Assembly (NCBI GenBank): GCA_000014925.1
Contig: CP000476.1
Location: 124,001 to 188,000 of the forward strand
Length of the DNA stretch: 64,000 bases
Direction: 5' to 3'
Origin: Paenarthrobacter aurescens TC1
GTDB taxonomy: Bacteria > Actinomycetota > Actinomycetes > Actinomycetales > Micrococcaceae
Part shown: piece by piece, positions 1-8,750 of the stretch
How the letters are laid out: every line of letters begins with the position of its first letter
Position numbering within the stretch: the first letter of the stretch is position 1
Position numbers and translations under genes: made by a program
Notes under the pieces: generated by a model
The model's input: the letters and a program-made list of their open reading frames with translations, nothing else
The model's database searches: none
What the model was told of the DNA's origin: nothing

Positions 1-165
1 GGCGTCCTCTACAGTCCGGACACAATGCCCGCAGGTCAGGCCTTCAACGCTGAACTCAACTGCACCAGTGTCGGCGGCCGAAGTGGGTGGCTCGGATGAG
101 CAGCAGCTGCAGCCTGCAGCCTCCTGGGCAAGGGGCAGTGGGTAGCGGTTTCGAGATTTGAACAT
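1..165 (-). CDS. Heavy-metal-associated (HMA) domain protein, copper-chaperone-like, partial
   Basis: The gene reads leftward and leaves the window after 55 codons. The start ATG (163-165) follows an AAGGA ribosome site. The product opens with a Cys-rich stretch (GCSCCSS, residues 18-24) and then an HMA fold beginning VEFSVEGLTCGHC, with the metal-binding pair Cys45 and Cys48. HMA proteins of this kind bind Cu(I) in the cytosol and pass it to a P-type ATPase. A CsoR-type palindrome lies about 110 bases upstream, which supports copper control. The C-terminal part and any following gene are outside the window, so it could equally be the N-terminal domain of a longer protein. Confidence 0.75.
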   Translation of the reverse strand, partial: MFKSRNRYPLPLAQEAAGCSCCSSEPPTSAADTGAVEFSVEGLTCGHCVRTVEDA

Positions 166-274
166 GCCAGTTTCCATTCCTTGACGAAGCATCAATGGGC
201 GCTGGGGATGACGGCTGTGAAGGCGGATGCAAAGCACCGGCCGGGACATACCAAGTCACTGACAACGAAGTCAA

Positions 275-293
275 TATACCCCATGGGGGTATA
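275..293. promoter_or_regulatory. CsoR-type copper operator
   Basis: A perfect inverted repeat TATACCCC-ATG-GGGGTATA. The G/C-tract flanked by TA is the form recognised by CsoR-family copper sensors. The same core occurs twice upstream of copZ near 57.5 kb. It sits upstream of the leftward HMA gene. No csoR gene is in the window. Confidence 0.7.
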
Positions 294-457
294 GAGGCAA
301 AAGTGGCGGCGGTAGTTCGCGGACGCTGCTCCTCTGCTCTCATATCCCTAGCGAAACGAAGCCTGGCAGCAGGGCAGGTGGGTCCCCTGCAGGCACTCCC
401 CAGTCGCGGGCATCCTCGCAACTACGCGTTGCACACAGTGTTCCGATTTCGATAGCC

Positions 458-482
458 GGTGCGGGTGCGGGTGCGGGTGCGC
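458..482. repeat. Short tandem repeat, GGTGCG units
   Basis: About four head-to-tail copies of GGTGCG in a gene-free stretch. Apart from this and the A and B repeats, I see nothing that supports a gene between 294 and 1060. Confidence 0.8.
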
Positions 483-526
483 GACAGTACCAGCCAGTTA
501 TTCGCGAGCTTTGCAGCAAGATGAAC

Positions 527-542
527 CACACCCCAACCTGAC
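527..542 (-). repeat. Dispersed repeat A, inverted copy
   Basis: CACACCCCAACCTGAC is the reverse complement of the TGTCAGGTTGGG core of repeat A seen at 53162, and matches the copy before the serine recombinase at 24343. Confidence 0.5.
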
Positions 543-723
543 GTCGGGGCGGCATGGCCAGGGTGGACTCGGCCTGTCGACGGAGCTCCGGACTGTTTCT
601 GAACACCGGAGAGTCGGATGAGGCGTCATCGCCGTCCCTTGCCCGAAGGATTTCCATCAAGTCTTGATCCTTTGGACTCTTTCGACGATTCTCGGGCTGC
701 CGAACCCGGTTCTCCTGCCCCTC

Positions 724-772
724 CGACTGTCAGGGTGGAATCTGAGAACATCATGATCCACTGTCAATAAAC
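724..772 (+). repeat. Dispersed repeat A
   Basis: This stretch matches 53162-53211 at most positions, starting CGACTGTCAGG and ending in ACTGTCARTRAAAC. It contains TGTCA half-sites like those bound by serine resolvases. Function unknown; a recombination site is an inference. Confidence 0.6.
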
Positions 773-987
773 GGAACTTGGGCGCAGTTCTGACACCGAC
801 CAAGGTCATCGCGTCGAATTTCGCGCGCCAGATGAAGACGCAAGACTGGCGCCCGCAAGTTGCCCCGCCCTGCCCGCCACTCCGTCCAACTCGGCTCTAC
901 GCGAGGCGACCGAGGAACCTTTGGCGGGTGCGGCGGATAGTGGCCCGCAAGGGTTTCTGCTCCCTCGGGCATAAACCCGGTCACTAC

Positions 988-1014
988 CTGACGGAATCTT
1001 CATTATCGGCTCTT
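988..1014 (+). repeat. Dispersed repeat B, copy 1
   Basis: Carries TGACGGAA followed by ATTATCGGCTCTT. Five related copies lie in the window (988, 1801, 8751, 25049, 53288), mostly at borders of gene modules. Confidence 0.65.
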
Positions 1015-1060
1015 CAAAACAGGCGGGGGAGTGCCCCGAAAAGGTGCTGTTTCCTGCCCG

Positions 1061-1753
1061 TCACTTACGGCGTTTTTCCCCAGACTGCGTACGTCGGAAC
1101 TGCTCAGCCAGCACCCGGTTCACGGCGGGGATGTCGAGGAATGCAGGGTCAAAAGGCGCAACGGAGCCGGTTATGTCGGCGACCCAGGCTGAGTGCTCAG
1201 CGTGGTCAGGATGCGTCGGGTCGGCCAGCGCGTCCATGATCTCTTCGTACCCGGGAAAACCTCCCGAGTCTTCGAGCGGGCCGCGCCGGGCGCCATCGAT
1301 CAGCCGGGCGGGCGGACTGTCTTCGTCCGCGGGCCGGCGGGAAACCAGCTCAAGCCGGTGAAGCCAGCTGTCACCAAAGTCGTACTCGTAAAACGCTCCG
1401 CCCGAGCCCAGCGCGAGCAGCTGATCCAGGGAGCAATCCTCCTCAGGCCTGTCGCCCGGTTCTTCACACTGCTGCCCCGGAAGCCACTGCAGGACTTCCG
1501 GAAATTCGCCGTGGAGTAGCGGCGCGAACGGGTCGCTTGTTGCAAACCTGTGCAGGTGCGCGTCCTCCCAGCCAAATGCTGCCTGCAGGACCTGATGCAC
1601 CTGGCTCAAAGCCAGGGAGCCCGGGAGCTCGAATCGACGCCAAATCTCAGGCTCGCTGTCGACCAGATCCACGCGAACCTCCAGGACCGAGTCCTGTCCA
1701 ACACCGGTCCCGGCCTCGCAACTGTCCATGGCACCCATTTTTACAGGCCTCAC
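1061..1753 (-). CDS. Plasmid pRiA4b ORF-3 family protein
   Basis: A 230-residue protein of the family named after ORF-3 of Agrobacterium plasmid pRiA4b. Recognisable features are the N-terminal VRVDLVDSEPEIWRRFELPG strand pattern, the FGWEDAHLHRF motif and a central YEYDFGDSWLHRLEL motif, which are hallmarks of the family, followed by a PRLIDGARRGP-like acidic loop. The biochemical role of the family is not known. The first possible start is GTG at 1753; an ATG two or six codons further in is also possible because no strong ribosome site is visible. It is isolated, reading leftward between two copies of repeat B, which suggests it travels with mobile DNA. Confidence 0.75.
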   Translation of the reverse strand: MRPVKMGAMDSCEAGTGVGQDSVLEVRVDLVDSEPEIWRRFELPGSLALSQVHQVLQAAFGWEDAHLHRFATSDPFAPLLHGEFPEVLQWLPGQQCEEPGDRPEEDCSLDQLLALGSGGAFYEYDFGDSWLHRLELVSRRPADEDSPPARLIDGARRGPLEDSGGFPGYEEIMDALADPTHPDHAEHSAWVADITGSVAPFDPAFLDIPAVNRVLAEQFRRTQSGEKRRK

Positions 1754-1800
1754 GGCCCTAGTGGTAAAAAGGGTTACCTCTCCCCCGCCGGGGGCTATAC

Positions 1801-1828
1801 CTTGACGAAAGGTCCACTATCGGCGCTT
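1801..1828 (+). repeat. Dispersed repeat B, copy 2
   Basis: CTTGACGAAAGGTCCACTAT then CGGCGCTT, the closest relative of the copy at 25049. It lies between the pRiA4b-like gene and the catabolic operon that starts at 2063. The stretch 1829-1995 holds no recognisable gene. Confidence 0.7.
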
Positions 1829-1995
1829 GAAAATTGGCACGGGGTGTGCCTGGAAACGGGACCTTTGGCCGGTTACCTGCCGTGCCAGTACGTCTATATT
1901 GACGGCCCGGGAACATGGGATCGTGACAGGCTCGTTACTTGTCCCGTTGGCGCGCAGTTGAGTACGGGTGCAAGGGCTAAAATCGGCAGCCCAAA

Positions 1996-2028
1996 ATTGG
2001 ATCCAATATTGAAAACTTAGATCCAATT
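1996..2028. promoter_or_regulatory. Candidate operator pair before the cupin-permease operon
   Basis: ATTGGATCCAAT (1996-2007) is a perfect 12-base palindrome and is followed 11 bases later by a second half, AGATCCAATT (2019-2028). The pair sits 35-65 bases before the first gene of the operon, where the operator of its TetR regulator (6283-6942) would be expected. Binding is inferred. Confidence 0.45.
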
Positions 2029-2062
2029 CATCGATGTTCGCATACTACACTCGCGGGGAGCC

Positions 2063-2470
2063 ATGTCCGAAGAGACCTCATCATTCCCACCCACTCCGGG
2101 TGACACGCTGATCTTTGAAAATGACCGCGTGCGAGTCTGGTCCATGACGCTGCCGCCAAACGGCATGTTCGATTACCACCAGCACTTCCATGACCACATC
2201 ATCCTCTGGCCTGAGGCAGGACATGTTCAGGGTCAGGAGCTGGGCGACGAGGAATGGTCCCTGGAGCAGGTCGCACAGCCAGGTTACGTCGCTTTCAAGA
2301 CCGTTGGCCGGTCAGGTCCTATCCCTCCGCACCGCGTCCGAAACCTGGATGACAAGCCATCCACGCATTACATCATCGAACTCATCAGCGAAGAATCCCC
2401 CAGCGATCGCGACCTTCCCACCGTCTCCAACGACCTCGGCAGTGTTACCGACCTTCGCAACAAATACTGA
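2063..2470 (+). CDS. Small cupin-like protein
   Basis: A 135-residue protein with a single predicted cupin barrel. The segment DYHQHFHDHIILWPEAGH gives several closely spaced histidines, as in cupin motif 1, and IPPHRVRNLDDKPSTHYIIEL resembles the second motif. Small cupins bind a metal and act as isomerases, dioxygenases or ligand sensors; which applies here cannot be told. The start ATG follows GCGGGGAGCC. It is the first gene of a rightward group with a permease, flavin monooxygenase, esterase, TetR regulator and flavin reductase, so a role in handling an intermediate of that pathway is plausible. Confidence 0.65.
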   Translation: MSEETSSFPPTPGDTLIFENDRVRVWSMTLPPNGMFDYHQHFHDHIILWPEAGHVQGQELGDEEWSLEQVAQPGYVAFKTVGRSGPIPPHRVRNLDDKPSTHYIIELISEESPSDRDLPTVSNDLGSVTDLRNKY

Positions 2471-2544
2471 AAATCTCCCCCCACTCCCGCGGATAACGAG
2501 CCCTGGCTGCGTGTCCAGAGGAACCAGCTTTCCTAGGAGCAACA

Positions 2545-3978
2545 ATGGCAGTTCAGGGTGAAACTATCCACGCCCAACCGCATGAAACCTCGGGGCTAAG
2601 AAAAAACACGATCGGCGCGTTTGGCATGACCTTCATGGTTATTGCAGCGGCGGCGCCCATGACAGCAATGGCTTCCAACCTCTCCATCAGCCTGGCACTC
2701 GGCGTGGGACAGGGAACAGTCGGGCAACTCATAGTTGTAGCGGCTCTTCTTGCCGTCTTTGCAGTCGGTTTCGTGATTTTGAGCCGGCATGTGACCAATG
2801 CCGGCGCCTACTTCGTTTTCATCGGCTACGGCCTTGGGAAACGAACCGGAGCCGCCGCGGCTTTCGTTGCATCAGTGGCCTACAACATGGCAGCCGGAGG
2901 CATGATCGCCGCGACCGGATACTTCGCCAGTATCACCCTCGAATCCAATCTTGGAGTCAGCGTTCCCTGGTACGTTTGCCGCCTCGTTGCCCTTGCAATC
3001 ACAGCACTGCTCGGCATCAGAGGCGTGTCGATTGCCCAGAAGTTCACAACCGGCATCTCCCTCATCCAGTTCGGGATCATCATCGTCCTTGGCGTGGCCA
3101 TCCTTATCCAGCGCCCCGAAGGCTGGTCTCTCAATGTCTTCTCCCCCAGTGAGGCCTTCAGCGGCAATGTCGCCCTGACCCTGGTCTTCTGCGTCCTGTC
3201 CTTCGCAGGCTTTGAGGCGACCGCAATTTACGGGGAGGAAGCAAAAGCGGCTCGGCGCAGTATCAAAGTCGCGACCTACAGTTCCCTGGCGCTCCTGGCG
3301 ATCGTCTTCATTTTCTCAACCTGGTCCATTGTCGCCGCCTTTGACGATGTGGCAGCGGTTGCGGCCGAAGATGCGGGCACCCTGGTTTTCCGCACCGCTG
3401 ATATTTACCTCGGGGCATGGTCCGGCCCGCTGCTGAGTGCTGTCGTAACGGTCAGTTTCCTGGCCGCCGCCATCGCCTTTCATAACATGGCGGCCCGCTA
3501 CCTGTTTGCCCTGGGGAGGTCGAAACTCCTGCCGGCCCCCCTGGCCCGTACCCACACACGTTTCGGGACCCCGCACATCAGCTCATGGATTCAAATTGCA
3601 ATATCTGCGGCCATGCTCCTGCCATTCGTCCTTACCCAGGCTGACCCCATCGTCAACCTCTTCCCCGCAGTATCCGGAATCACCTCCCTTTCCCTCACCT
3701 CACTGATGATCGGCTGCTGCGTGAGCATAGTCGCGGCGCGGATGCGAAAGAAACTGCAGGAGAACGCCTGGGCCACGTTATACGCACCCATCCTTTCGGG
3801 AGCAGGGCTGCTGGCGATTGTGCTGATCATCATCGCCAACTACCAGCAAGTTACTGGCAGCGATGCGCTCATCATTGCCTTGATGCCGGCGATTCCGGCA
3901 GCCGCGGCGGTCTACGGGGCCATCGCCTACCGCAGCAACAGGACCGGCGAGGCTCTGGAAGATCACCTGACCGAGTAA
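2545..3978 (+). CDS. APC-superfamily amino acid/amine permease
   Basis: A 477-residue integral membrane protein with about 12 hydrophobic segments. The N-terminal GLRKNTIGAFGMTFMVIAAAAP motif with TM1 and the GVSIAQKFTTGISLIQF region are typical of the amino acid-polyamine-organocation superfamily, secondary transporters in the plasma membrane. The start follows a CTAGGAG ribosome site. A strong hairpin terminator directly after the stop separates it from the monooxygenase gene. It probably imports the substrate of the adjacent oxidative pathway, so that substrate may be an amino acid, amine or related nitrogen compound. Exact specificity cannot be read. Confidence 0.85.
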   Translation: MAVQGETIHAQPHETSGLRKNTIGAFGMTFMVIAAAAPMTAMASNLSISLALGVGQGTVGQLIVVAALLAVFAVGFVILSRHVTNAGAYFVFIGYGLGKRTGAAAAFVASVAYNMAAGGMIAATGYFASITLESNLGVSVPWYVCRLVALAITALLGIRGVSIAQKFTTGISLIQFGIIIVLGVAILIQRPEGWSLNVFSPSEAFSGNVALTLVFCVLSFAGFEATAIYGEEAKAARRSIKVATYSSLALLAIVFIFSTWSIVAAFDDVAAVAAEDAGTLVFRTADIYLGAWSGPLLSAVVTVSFLAAAIAFHNMAARYLFALGRSKLLPAPLARTHTRFGTPHISSWIQIAISAAMLLPFVLTQADPIVNLFPAVSGITSLSLTSLMIGCCVSIVAARMRKKLQENAWATLYAPILSGAGLLAIVLIIIANYQQVTGSDALIIALMPAIPAAAAVYGAIAYRSNRTGEALEDHLTE

Positions 3979-3986
3979 AGGGGCCA

Positions 3987-4017
3987 AGGCTGGATCCGCC
4001 TAACGCGGATCCAGCCT
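3987..4017 (+). terminator. Hairpin terminator or attenuator after the permease
   Basis: A perfect 13-base stem (AGGCTGGATCCGC) with a 5-base loop, nine bases after the permease stop. The transcript after it is A-rich before a TTTT run, so termination may be partial and could set lower expression of the downstream enzymes. Confidence 0.7.
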
Positions 4018-4114
4018 AAACCCAAAAAATTTTCCCCAGAATTCCGAATCCGAATTCGTTTTCGCCACCGCCGTCGATCCCCTCAGCAATGAGATGAACC
4101 CAAAGGAAATCGCA

Positions 4115-5359
4115 ATGACCACAACAACTGGCACCATGGCCCCTAGACCCATCAACACCACGGGACTGCCCAGCAGCCTGGACGAAGTCGTAGACAGGGC
4201 CAGAACGCTTAGGCCCGAACTGGAAAAGGATGCCCACGAGATCGACGCTAAAGGCGTTGATCCAACGCGGAACATGCGCCTGATCAGCGAAGCCGGCATC
4301 AACGCCATTAACGTTCCAGCAGAACTCGGCGGACTATGGACGGGACCTTCATTCGGTGGCTGGAAGCAGACCATTGACACGCTTTCTGAGCTCTCCGCCG
4401 CCGATGGGTCAACCGGCCAGTGCTGGGTCAGCAGCACCCTGGTTGCCCGTGAAATCTTTGCCGCACATGAATTGCCCGTCAGCACCCGTGAACAAATAGC
4501 CAAGGAATATCTCTTCGAGGGGCGACGTTTCGTCGCATCCAACGCCGAAACCGGTGGCACGGGCCGCGTCATCGGAAGGCATGTGGACGGCGGAATCATC
4601 GTCAGCGGCGTGAAGACCTTCAACACCAACAGCGGTGGAGGCGGACGGGACTTCCTCAGCGTCAGCTTCTCCCTCCTCAGCAAAGATGGAAATCCCGACA
4701 ACGGAACGCGCCACCACGCACTCATCCGCATTGACGACCCCGCCATCGCAGCAGGCCATGACTGGGACAACATGGGTCAGCGAGGCACCTACAGCCAGAC
4801 AATTGAGTACAAAGACGTATTCGTTCCTGACGGCTGGCATTTCCCCGCCCACGTCGCGGATCCCTACTTCTTCTGTGCAGCCATGCTCCTACATGCAGGC
4901 CTTCTCCAGGGAATCGGCGAAGGCGCCTATGCCGCAGCTATCAACTTCATCAAGCAGCTCAACCGGCCCAGCATGCCGAAGTTCGAAACAGCAACCAACG
5001 ACCCTTTGATCCACCGTCAGCTCGGTGATATGTCAACTGCTCTTGCTGCGTCCAGGGCCCTCATGTTGGCCGTCGCTGAAGAACTAGAAGCTCCGGAGCG
5101 AATTGCGAACCCCGAAGTCATGGCAATTAAGGGATTTCGCGCGAAGGTTGCGAGCACCACGGCCGGGATGGAGGTGTCCTCACGCATCCACGACCTGACC
5201 GGTGCCAGGAGCACGTCGAACAAGTTTCGTCTGGACAGGTTCTGGCGCAATGCACGCACGTTCGGGAGCCACGACTCCATCGATTCCAAAAATGCCTTCA
5301 TTGGGGCCTTCGACCTTGCCGGACAGTTGCCGGCCATCCCGGACTACATCAGGATCTAG
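4115..5359 (+). CDS. Flavin-dependent monooxygenase, acyl-CoA dehydrogenase fold (group D type)
   Basis: A protein of about 414 residues with the acyl-CoA dehydrogenase-like fold used by two-component FMNH2/FADH2-dependent monooxygenases (relatives include HsaA, DszC and the C2 hydroxylase of p-hydroxyphenylacetate). The N-terminal helical part contains ELGGLWTGPSFGGW and the ADGSTGQCWVSS segment; the C-terminal helical domain has GARSTSNKFRLDRFWRNART, like the flavin/tetramer region of this family. The ATG at 4115 is chosen over the one at 4094 because AAGGAAAT precedes it. The partner flavin reductase is at 6946 in the same group. The substrate is unknown. Confidence 0.8.
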   Translation: MTTTTGTMAPRPINTTGLPSSLDEVVDRARTLRPELEKDAHEIDAKGVDPTRNMRLISEAGINAINVPAELGGLWTGPSFGGWKQTIDTLSELSAADGSTGQCWVSSTLVAREIFAAHELPVSTREQIAKEYLFEGRRFVASNAETGGTGRVIGRHVDGGIIVSGVKTFNTNSGGGGRDFLSVSFSLLSKDGNPDNGTRHHALIRIDDPAIAAGHDWDNMGQRGTYSQTIEYKDVFVPDGWHFPAHVADPYFFCAAMLLHAGLLQGIGEGAYAAAINFIKQLNRPSMPKFETATNDPLIHRQLGDMSTALAASRALMLAVAEELEAPERIANPEVMAIKGFRAKVASTTAGMEVSSRIHDLTGARSTSNKFRLDRFWRNARTFGSHDSIDSKNAFIGAFDLAGQLPAIPDYIRI

Positions 5360-5360
5360 C

Positions 5361-6290
5361 ATGTCCCCTGATCTTCGACACGTCTCCACCCTGATGGAGC
5401 CGCCGGACTACCGCTCCCTCGCTCCGGAGGAACTGCTTCACCCCCGTCCTCAGCACCTTCTCTCGGCCACCACAACCTACCTTGACGTCGTTTATGCCCG
5501 CCCGGTGGGATGGCGCCCACTGACGCTGGACCTGCATTTGCCCAAGAACGACAAAGGCCCTTTTCCGCTTGTCGTCTACATTCACGGGGGAAGTTTCGTC
5601 GCCGGCATCAAGGCAATGGGACCTTGGGGCGTTCTTCCGAGAATGGGAATTGCGGTCGCCTCCGTTTCTTATCGGCTGTCCGGAGAGGCGCAATTCCCTG
5701 AACCCGTCGAGGATGTAAGAGCAGCGATACGGTGGGCCCGGGCCAACGCGGGCTCTTTCAACATCGAGCCCCAGGCCATAGCGCTGTGGGGAAGCTCAGC
5801 AGGAGCGTACCTATCAACTATGGCCGGAATCCTGGGGGACGACGGGCTTGGACGCCCGATTGGAGACCATCAACACAGCTCCGCCGACGTAACTGGCATC
5901 GTCAGTCATTACGGAATATCTGACTTCGGGAAGCTCGGGGAAGACGCGCTGGAGAACGAGAGCCAGCAGACGGTGATGCTGCAGGCAGCCGTCCGGCAAT
6001 TCTTGGGTTTTGACCCCATGGACGGATCACGCGAGCTGCGCTCAACACAGCCTTTAGAACTGGCACGGAAGAAGCAGAATGTTCCGCCGTTCTTCATCAT
6101 GCATGGTGACCAGGACTATCGGGTCGGGCAAGGGCAAAGCCTTCGGCTACATCGAGGGCTACTCGAAGTGGGCCACCAATCAACCTTCGTGTCCGTGCCG
6201 GGCGCAGACCATGGAGACGAGGCGTTCTCAAGCCTGCCGGCGACACAAAAGGCCGTCCGTTTTCTCAGGAGCACCTGGGAACGTGCATAA
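5361..6290 (+). CDS. Alpha/beta hydrolase (HSL-type esterase)
   Basis: A 309-residue serine hydrolase. Visible are the oxyanion-hole motif HGGS (75-78), the nucleophile elbow GSSAG with Ser146, Asp252 in GDQDYRV and His284 in GADHGD, which together make a complete catalytic triad of the hormone-sensitive-lipase/carboxylesterase type. It starts one base after the monooxygenase stop, so the two are tightly coupled, and its last bases overlap the start proposed for the TetR gene. In context it probably hydrolyses an ester, lactone or acyl product formed by the monooxygenase. Confidence 0.85.
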   Translation: MSPDLRHVSTLMEPPDYRSLAPEELLHPRPQHLLSATTTYLDVVYARPVGWRPLTLDLHLPKNDKGPFPLVVYIHGGSFVAGIKAMGPWGVLPRMGIAVASVSYRLSGEAQFPEPVEDVRAAIRWARANAGSFNIEPQAIALWGSSAGAYLSTMAGILGDDGLGRPIGDHQHSSADVTGIVSHYGISDFGKLGEDALENESQQTVMLQAAVRQFLGFDPMDGSRELRSTQPLELARKKQNVPPFFIMHGDQDYRVGQGQSLRLHRGLLEVGHQSTFVSVPGADHGDEAFSSLPATQKAVRFLRSTWERA

Positions 6291-6942
6291 CGACCGGGGT
6301 AAGACGGTGCACGCCCCTCAGCAGGAGAGGAGCAAGCTGACTGCAGAACGGATCCTTGCAGCAGCTGAACAGGTTCTCGCAAGCGCAACATATGCCAACT
6401 TCAGCATGACGCTCGTCTCCACTTGTTCCGGGCTATCGATCGGCGGGCTTTATGCCAGATTTCCCAACAAAGAAGCCTTACTGCGCGAGGTGAAGAACGA
6501 CGTTCTCCTCAAGCTGGAAGGAGAACTGAAAGAGGGACTATGCGGTGCACAAGACCTCACGAGCACCATCAGGTCCTTTGTCCGGACCCTCTCCGACTCA
6601 TTTGCCAGCTGCCAGCACCTATATGCGTTCATCTTCACCCACAGTGCTGGTGACTCGCGAATGCGCGAGAGAGGCTTCATTTTTCACCGACGGGCCAAGC
6701 ACCTCTTTACCAACTCAGTACTCCGAAACACCTCTACAGCCAGCTTCTCGACCGAAAAGCTAGACATGGCCTACGAGTTCATCGTTCAGGGACTGCTCAT
6801 GCGCGTCACATCGCTGGGAAGCGTGGGGAGCGACGAGTACCTCTATGACGGCATTCCGACCCCCCGGAATTACTCCGAAGCGCTCGTTGAAGCAACAGTC
6901 CTATACCTCACGAACGACAAAACGACCTCCCAGATTGGATAA
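6283..6942 (+). CDS. TetR-family transcriptional regulator
   Basis: About 219 residues. The N-terminal part has the TetR helix-turn-helix: LTAERILAAAEQVLAS, then STCSGLSIGGLYARFPNKEALL, with the typical LYxxFxNKExL end of the recognition helix. The C-terminal ligand domain is unremarkable. A GTG at 6283 overlapping the esterase stop is chosen; another GTG at 6307 fits almost as well. As the only regulator in the operon it probably controls the genes from 2063, perhaps through the palindrome near 2000. Confidence 0.75.
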   Translation: MHNDRGKTVHAPQQERSKLTAERILAAAEQVLASATYANFSMTLVSTCSGLSIGGLYARFPNKEALLREVKNDVLLKLEGELKEGLCGAQDLTSTIRSFVRTLSDSFASCQHLYAFIFTHSAGDSRMRERGFIFHRRAKHLFTNSVLRNTSTASFSTEKLDMAYEFIVQGLLMRVTSLGSVGSDEYLYDGIPTPRNYSEALVEATVLYLTNDKTTSQIG

Positions 6943-6945
6943 AAT

Positions 6946-7428
6946 ATGACTGAAGCACTACTGGATCAGGGCACACTCCAAACAGCCTTTGGCTGCTTCC
7001 CCAGTGGGGTGACCGCGCTCTGTGCTGAACTTGAGGGCACACCCGTGGGCATGGCAGTGAGCTCTTTTACCTCAGTATCCTTGGATCCGCCCCTGATATC
7101 AGTCTCCATTCAAGACACTTCCAGAACATGGGTTGACCTACGCCGAGCCTCCCACATTGGCGTCTCTGTCCTGGCTGACGACCACGGAGACTACTGCCGC
7201 AAGCTGTCCCTTAAAGAAGGGGACAGGTTCGAAGGTGTTCCCTGGGCCGCTTCCACGACGGGCGCCGTATACATTGAGGGGGCCGCCGCTACCTTCGAGT
7301 GCACTCTTCATGAAGAGATCCGGGCAGGTGATCATTCGATTGCCCTTCTGGAAGTTCAAGCCCTGACAGCGTCTCCGGACTCCACGCCACTCGTATTTCA
7401 TAGCAGCAAATTCAAACAGCTGGCTTGA
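6946..7428 (+). CDS. Flavin reductase (FMN-binding, HpaC-like)
   Basis: A 160-residue flavin reductase-like protein. The segments AFGCFPSGVTALCAELEGTP, GMAVSSFTSVSLDPPLISVS and HIGVSVLADDHG follow the standard order of this family (flavin phosphate and isoalloxazine contacts). Such enzymes use NAD(P)H to reduce free FMN or FAD, which diffuses to a partner monooxygenase. The ATG lies three bases after the TetR stop. It is the natural partner of the monooxygenase at 4115. No terminator is evident after it; 7429-7639 is non-coding. Confidence 0.85.
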   Translation: MTEALLDQGTLQTAFGCFPSGVTALCAELEGTPVGMAVSSFTSVSLDPPLISVSIQDTSRTWVDLRRASHIGVSVLADDHGDYCRKLSLKEGDRFEGVPWAASTTGAVYIEGAAATFECTLHEEIRAGDHSIALLEVQALTASPDSTPLVFHSSKFKQLA

Positions 7429-7639
7429 ACACGTGATCGCCAGGGCAACGAGGAAACAGCTTCGCTTGCGAGATAGGACAGCGGCGTTCGGACTATATGC
7501 TGGGCGCCGCTGCCAGCTGTTGCCCCATGGCCGGGTGCATCGAAACGGCCGGGTACGGCATATAAGAACTGAAACCGTCGGCGTATGCCCTGAGTAAGGC
7601 ATGTAAGGCAAAGACAAAGACGAGAGGTGTGACCGTTTC

Positions 7640-8065
7640 ATGAAGCGAACGATGTTCAAGTCCAAGATTCACCGGGCAACCGTCACGCACGCCGACCTCC
7701 ACTACGTAGGTTCGGTCACCGTGGACCTGGATCTGCTGGATGCTGCCAACATTCTTCCCGGCGAGCAAGTGGCTATCGTGGACGTAACCAACGGCGCCCG
7801 GCTGGAGACGTATACCATCGCTGGAGAGCGGGGGTCAGGTGTAATCGGCATCAATGGCCCGGCGGCGCACTTGGTGCACGAGAACGACACCGTGATCCTG
7901 ATTACCTACGCCCAGATGACCCACGAGGAAGCCAGAGCCCACGAGCCGCGGGTGGTTCACGTGAACCAGGACAACCGCGTCATCCAACTCGGGAACGACC
8001 CTGCCCAGGGCATTATTCCCGGGCTCCTACGTCCCCCGTTCGCGCTAAATAACCCCGCTCTTTGA
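7640..8065 (+). CDS. panD: Aspartate 1-decarboxylase (proenzyme)
   Basis: A 141-residue protein matching PanD along its length, which makes beta-alanine from L-aspartate for pantothenate and CoA synthesis. The self-processing site is Gly24-Ser25 in [18 protein letters not shown]; cleavage turns Ser25 into the pyruvoyl cofactor. The conserved [21 protein letters not shown] block of the active site and the VHVNQDNRV tail are present. The start is the ATG that gives the same residue numbering as the E. coli enzyme. No panC or panB is adjacent, so this is a stand-alone, possibly extra, copy. Confidence 0.92.
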   Translation: MKRTMFKSKIHRATVTHADLHYVGSVTVDLDLLDAANILPGEQVAIVDVTNGARLETYTIAGERGSGVIGINGPAAHLVHENDTVILITYAQMTHEEARAHEPRVVHVNQDNRVIQLGNDPAQGIIPGLLRPPFALNNPAL

Positions 8066-8413
8066 CCAACATCGGGATTCGTGCAACCTACCGCCGGGGA
8101 ACCACCGCGTGGTCGGCACCATTGCTGCCTGCTTCGGCCACTTCACATCACCACAGTCAAGCCAGCGTCCTGGCTAGTTGCACAGAGAAGCGTCAGTCAG
8201 CTCCTGCAATCCTTCGCAACAGGAAACCCGAAAGCCGGGTGCACAGGCTGACTGCGATAGGTGATGCTTACATGCTGCCAGTTGGCGGGCAAGCGTCATC
8301 GCCTCAGCTCCGCGTACCGTTCACCTGAGCGGTGCGCGGAGCCTCACTTATGCCAGTTGCTGCAGGACTTAGAGCAGACCCGACATCCCCCGTCCAAGAA
8401 TGAAGGAATTGCC

Positions 8414-8626
8414 ATGACCTCCGAGTCCAGAGACTCCATAACGTTGAAGATATGGGACCGGTTAACTACCGTCTCCACGCTTGAAGTGATTGTCCAGGAG
8501 CTTGCGACAAGGGCTGGGACCACTGAAGACAGCGTAAAAATAAGCCGCTGTGGCCCTGATACTTTCACAGCCCGTCTGACCTCCGACGATTCCTACACTG
8601 ACCCGCATCCGGAAGTCCCCTGCTGA
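8414..8626 (+). CDS. Small hypothetical protein (family also at 27783 and 48829)
   Basis: A 70-residue protein; the ATG at 8414 follows GAAGGAATT. Its C-terminal half (VKISRCGPDTFTARLTSD) matches the pattern of two other small proteins in this window, whose equivalents are ISVTRLAPGRYEVRLNSD and IMITRTGPGQYIVRGHSE. No function is known to me. The stretch 8066-8413 before it has no gene I can support. Confidence 0.5.
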   Translation: MTSESRDSITLKIWDRLTTVSTLEVIVQELATRAGTTEDSVKISRCGPDTFTARLTSDDSYTDPHPEVPC

Positions 8627-8750
8627 CAAGTCTTCTTTCACCTTCCCGGAAAATCCAGACCCCTCCCTCTAGCCCCGTCCGCCCAGCCGCCACGGCTAGC
8701 ATCAATGAAGCTCGCGCGTGCACTCGGACTGAACGCGAGGCCTGCGGTCA

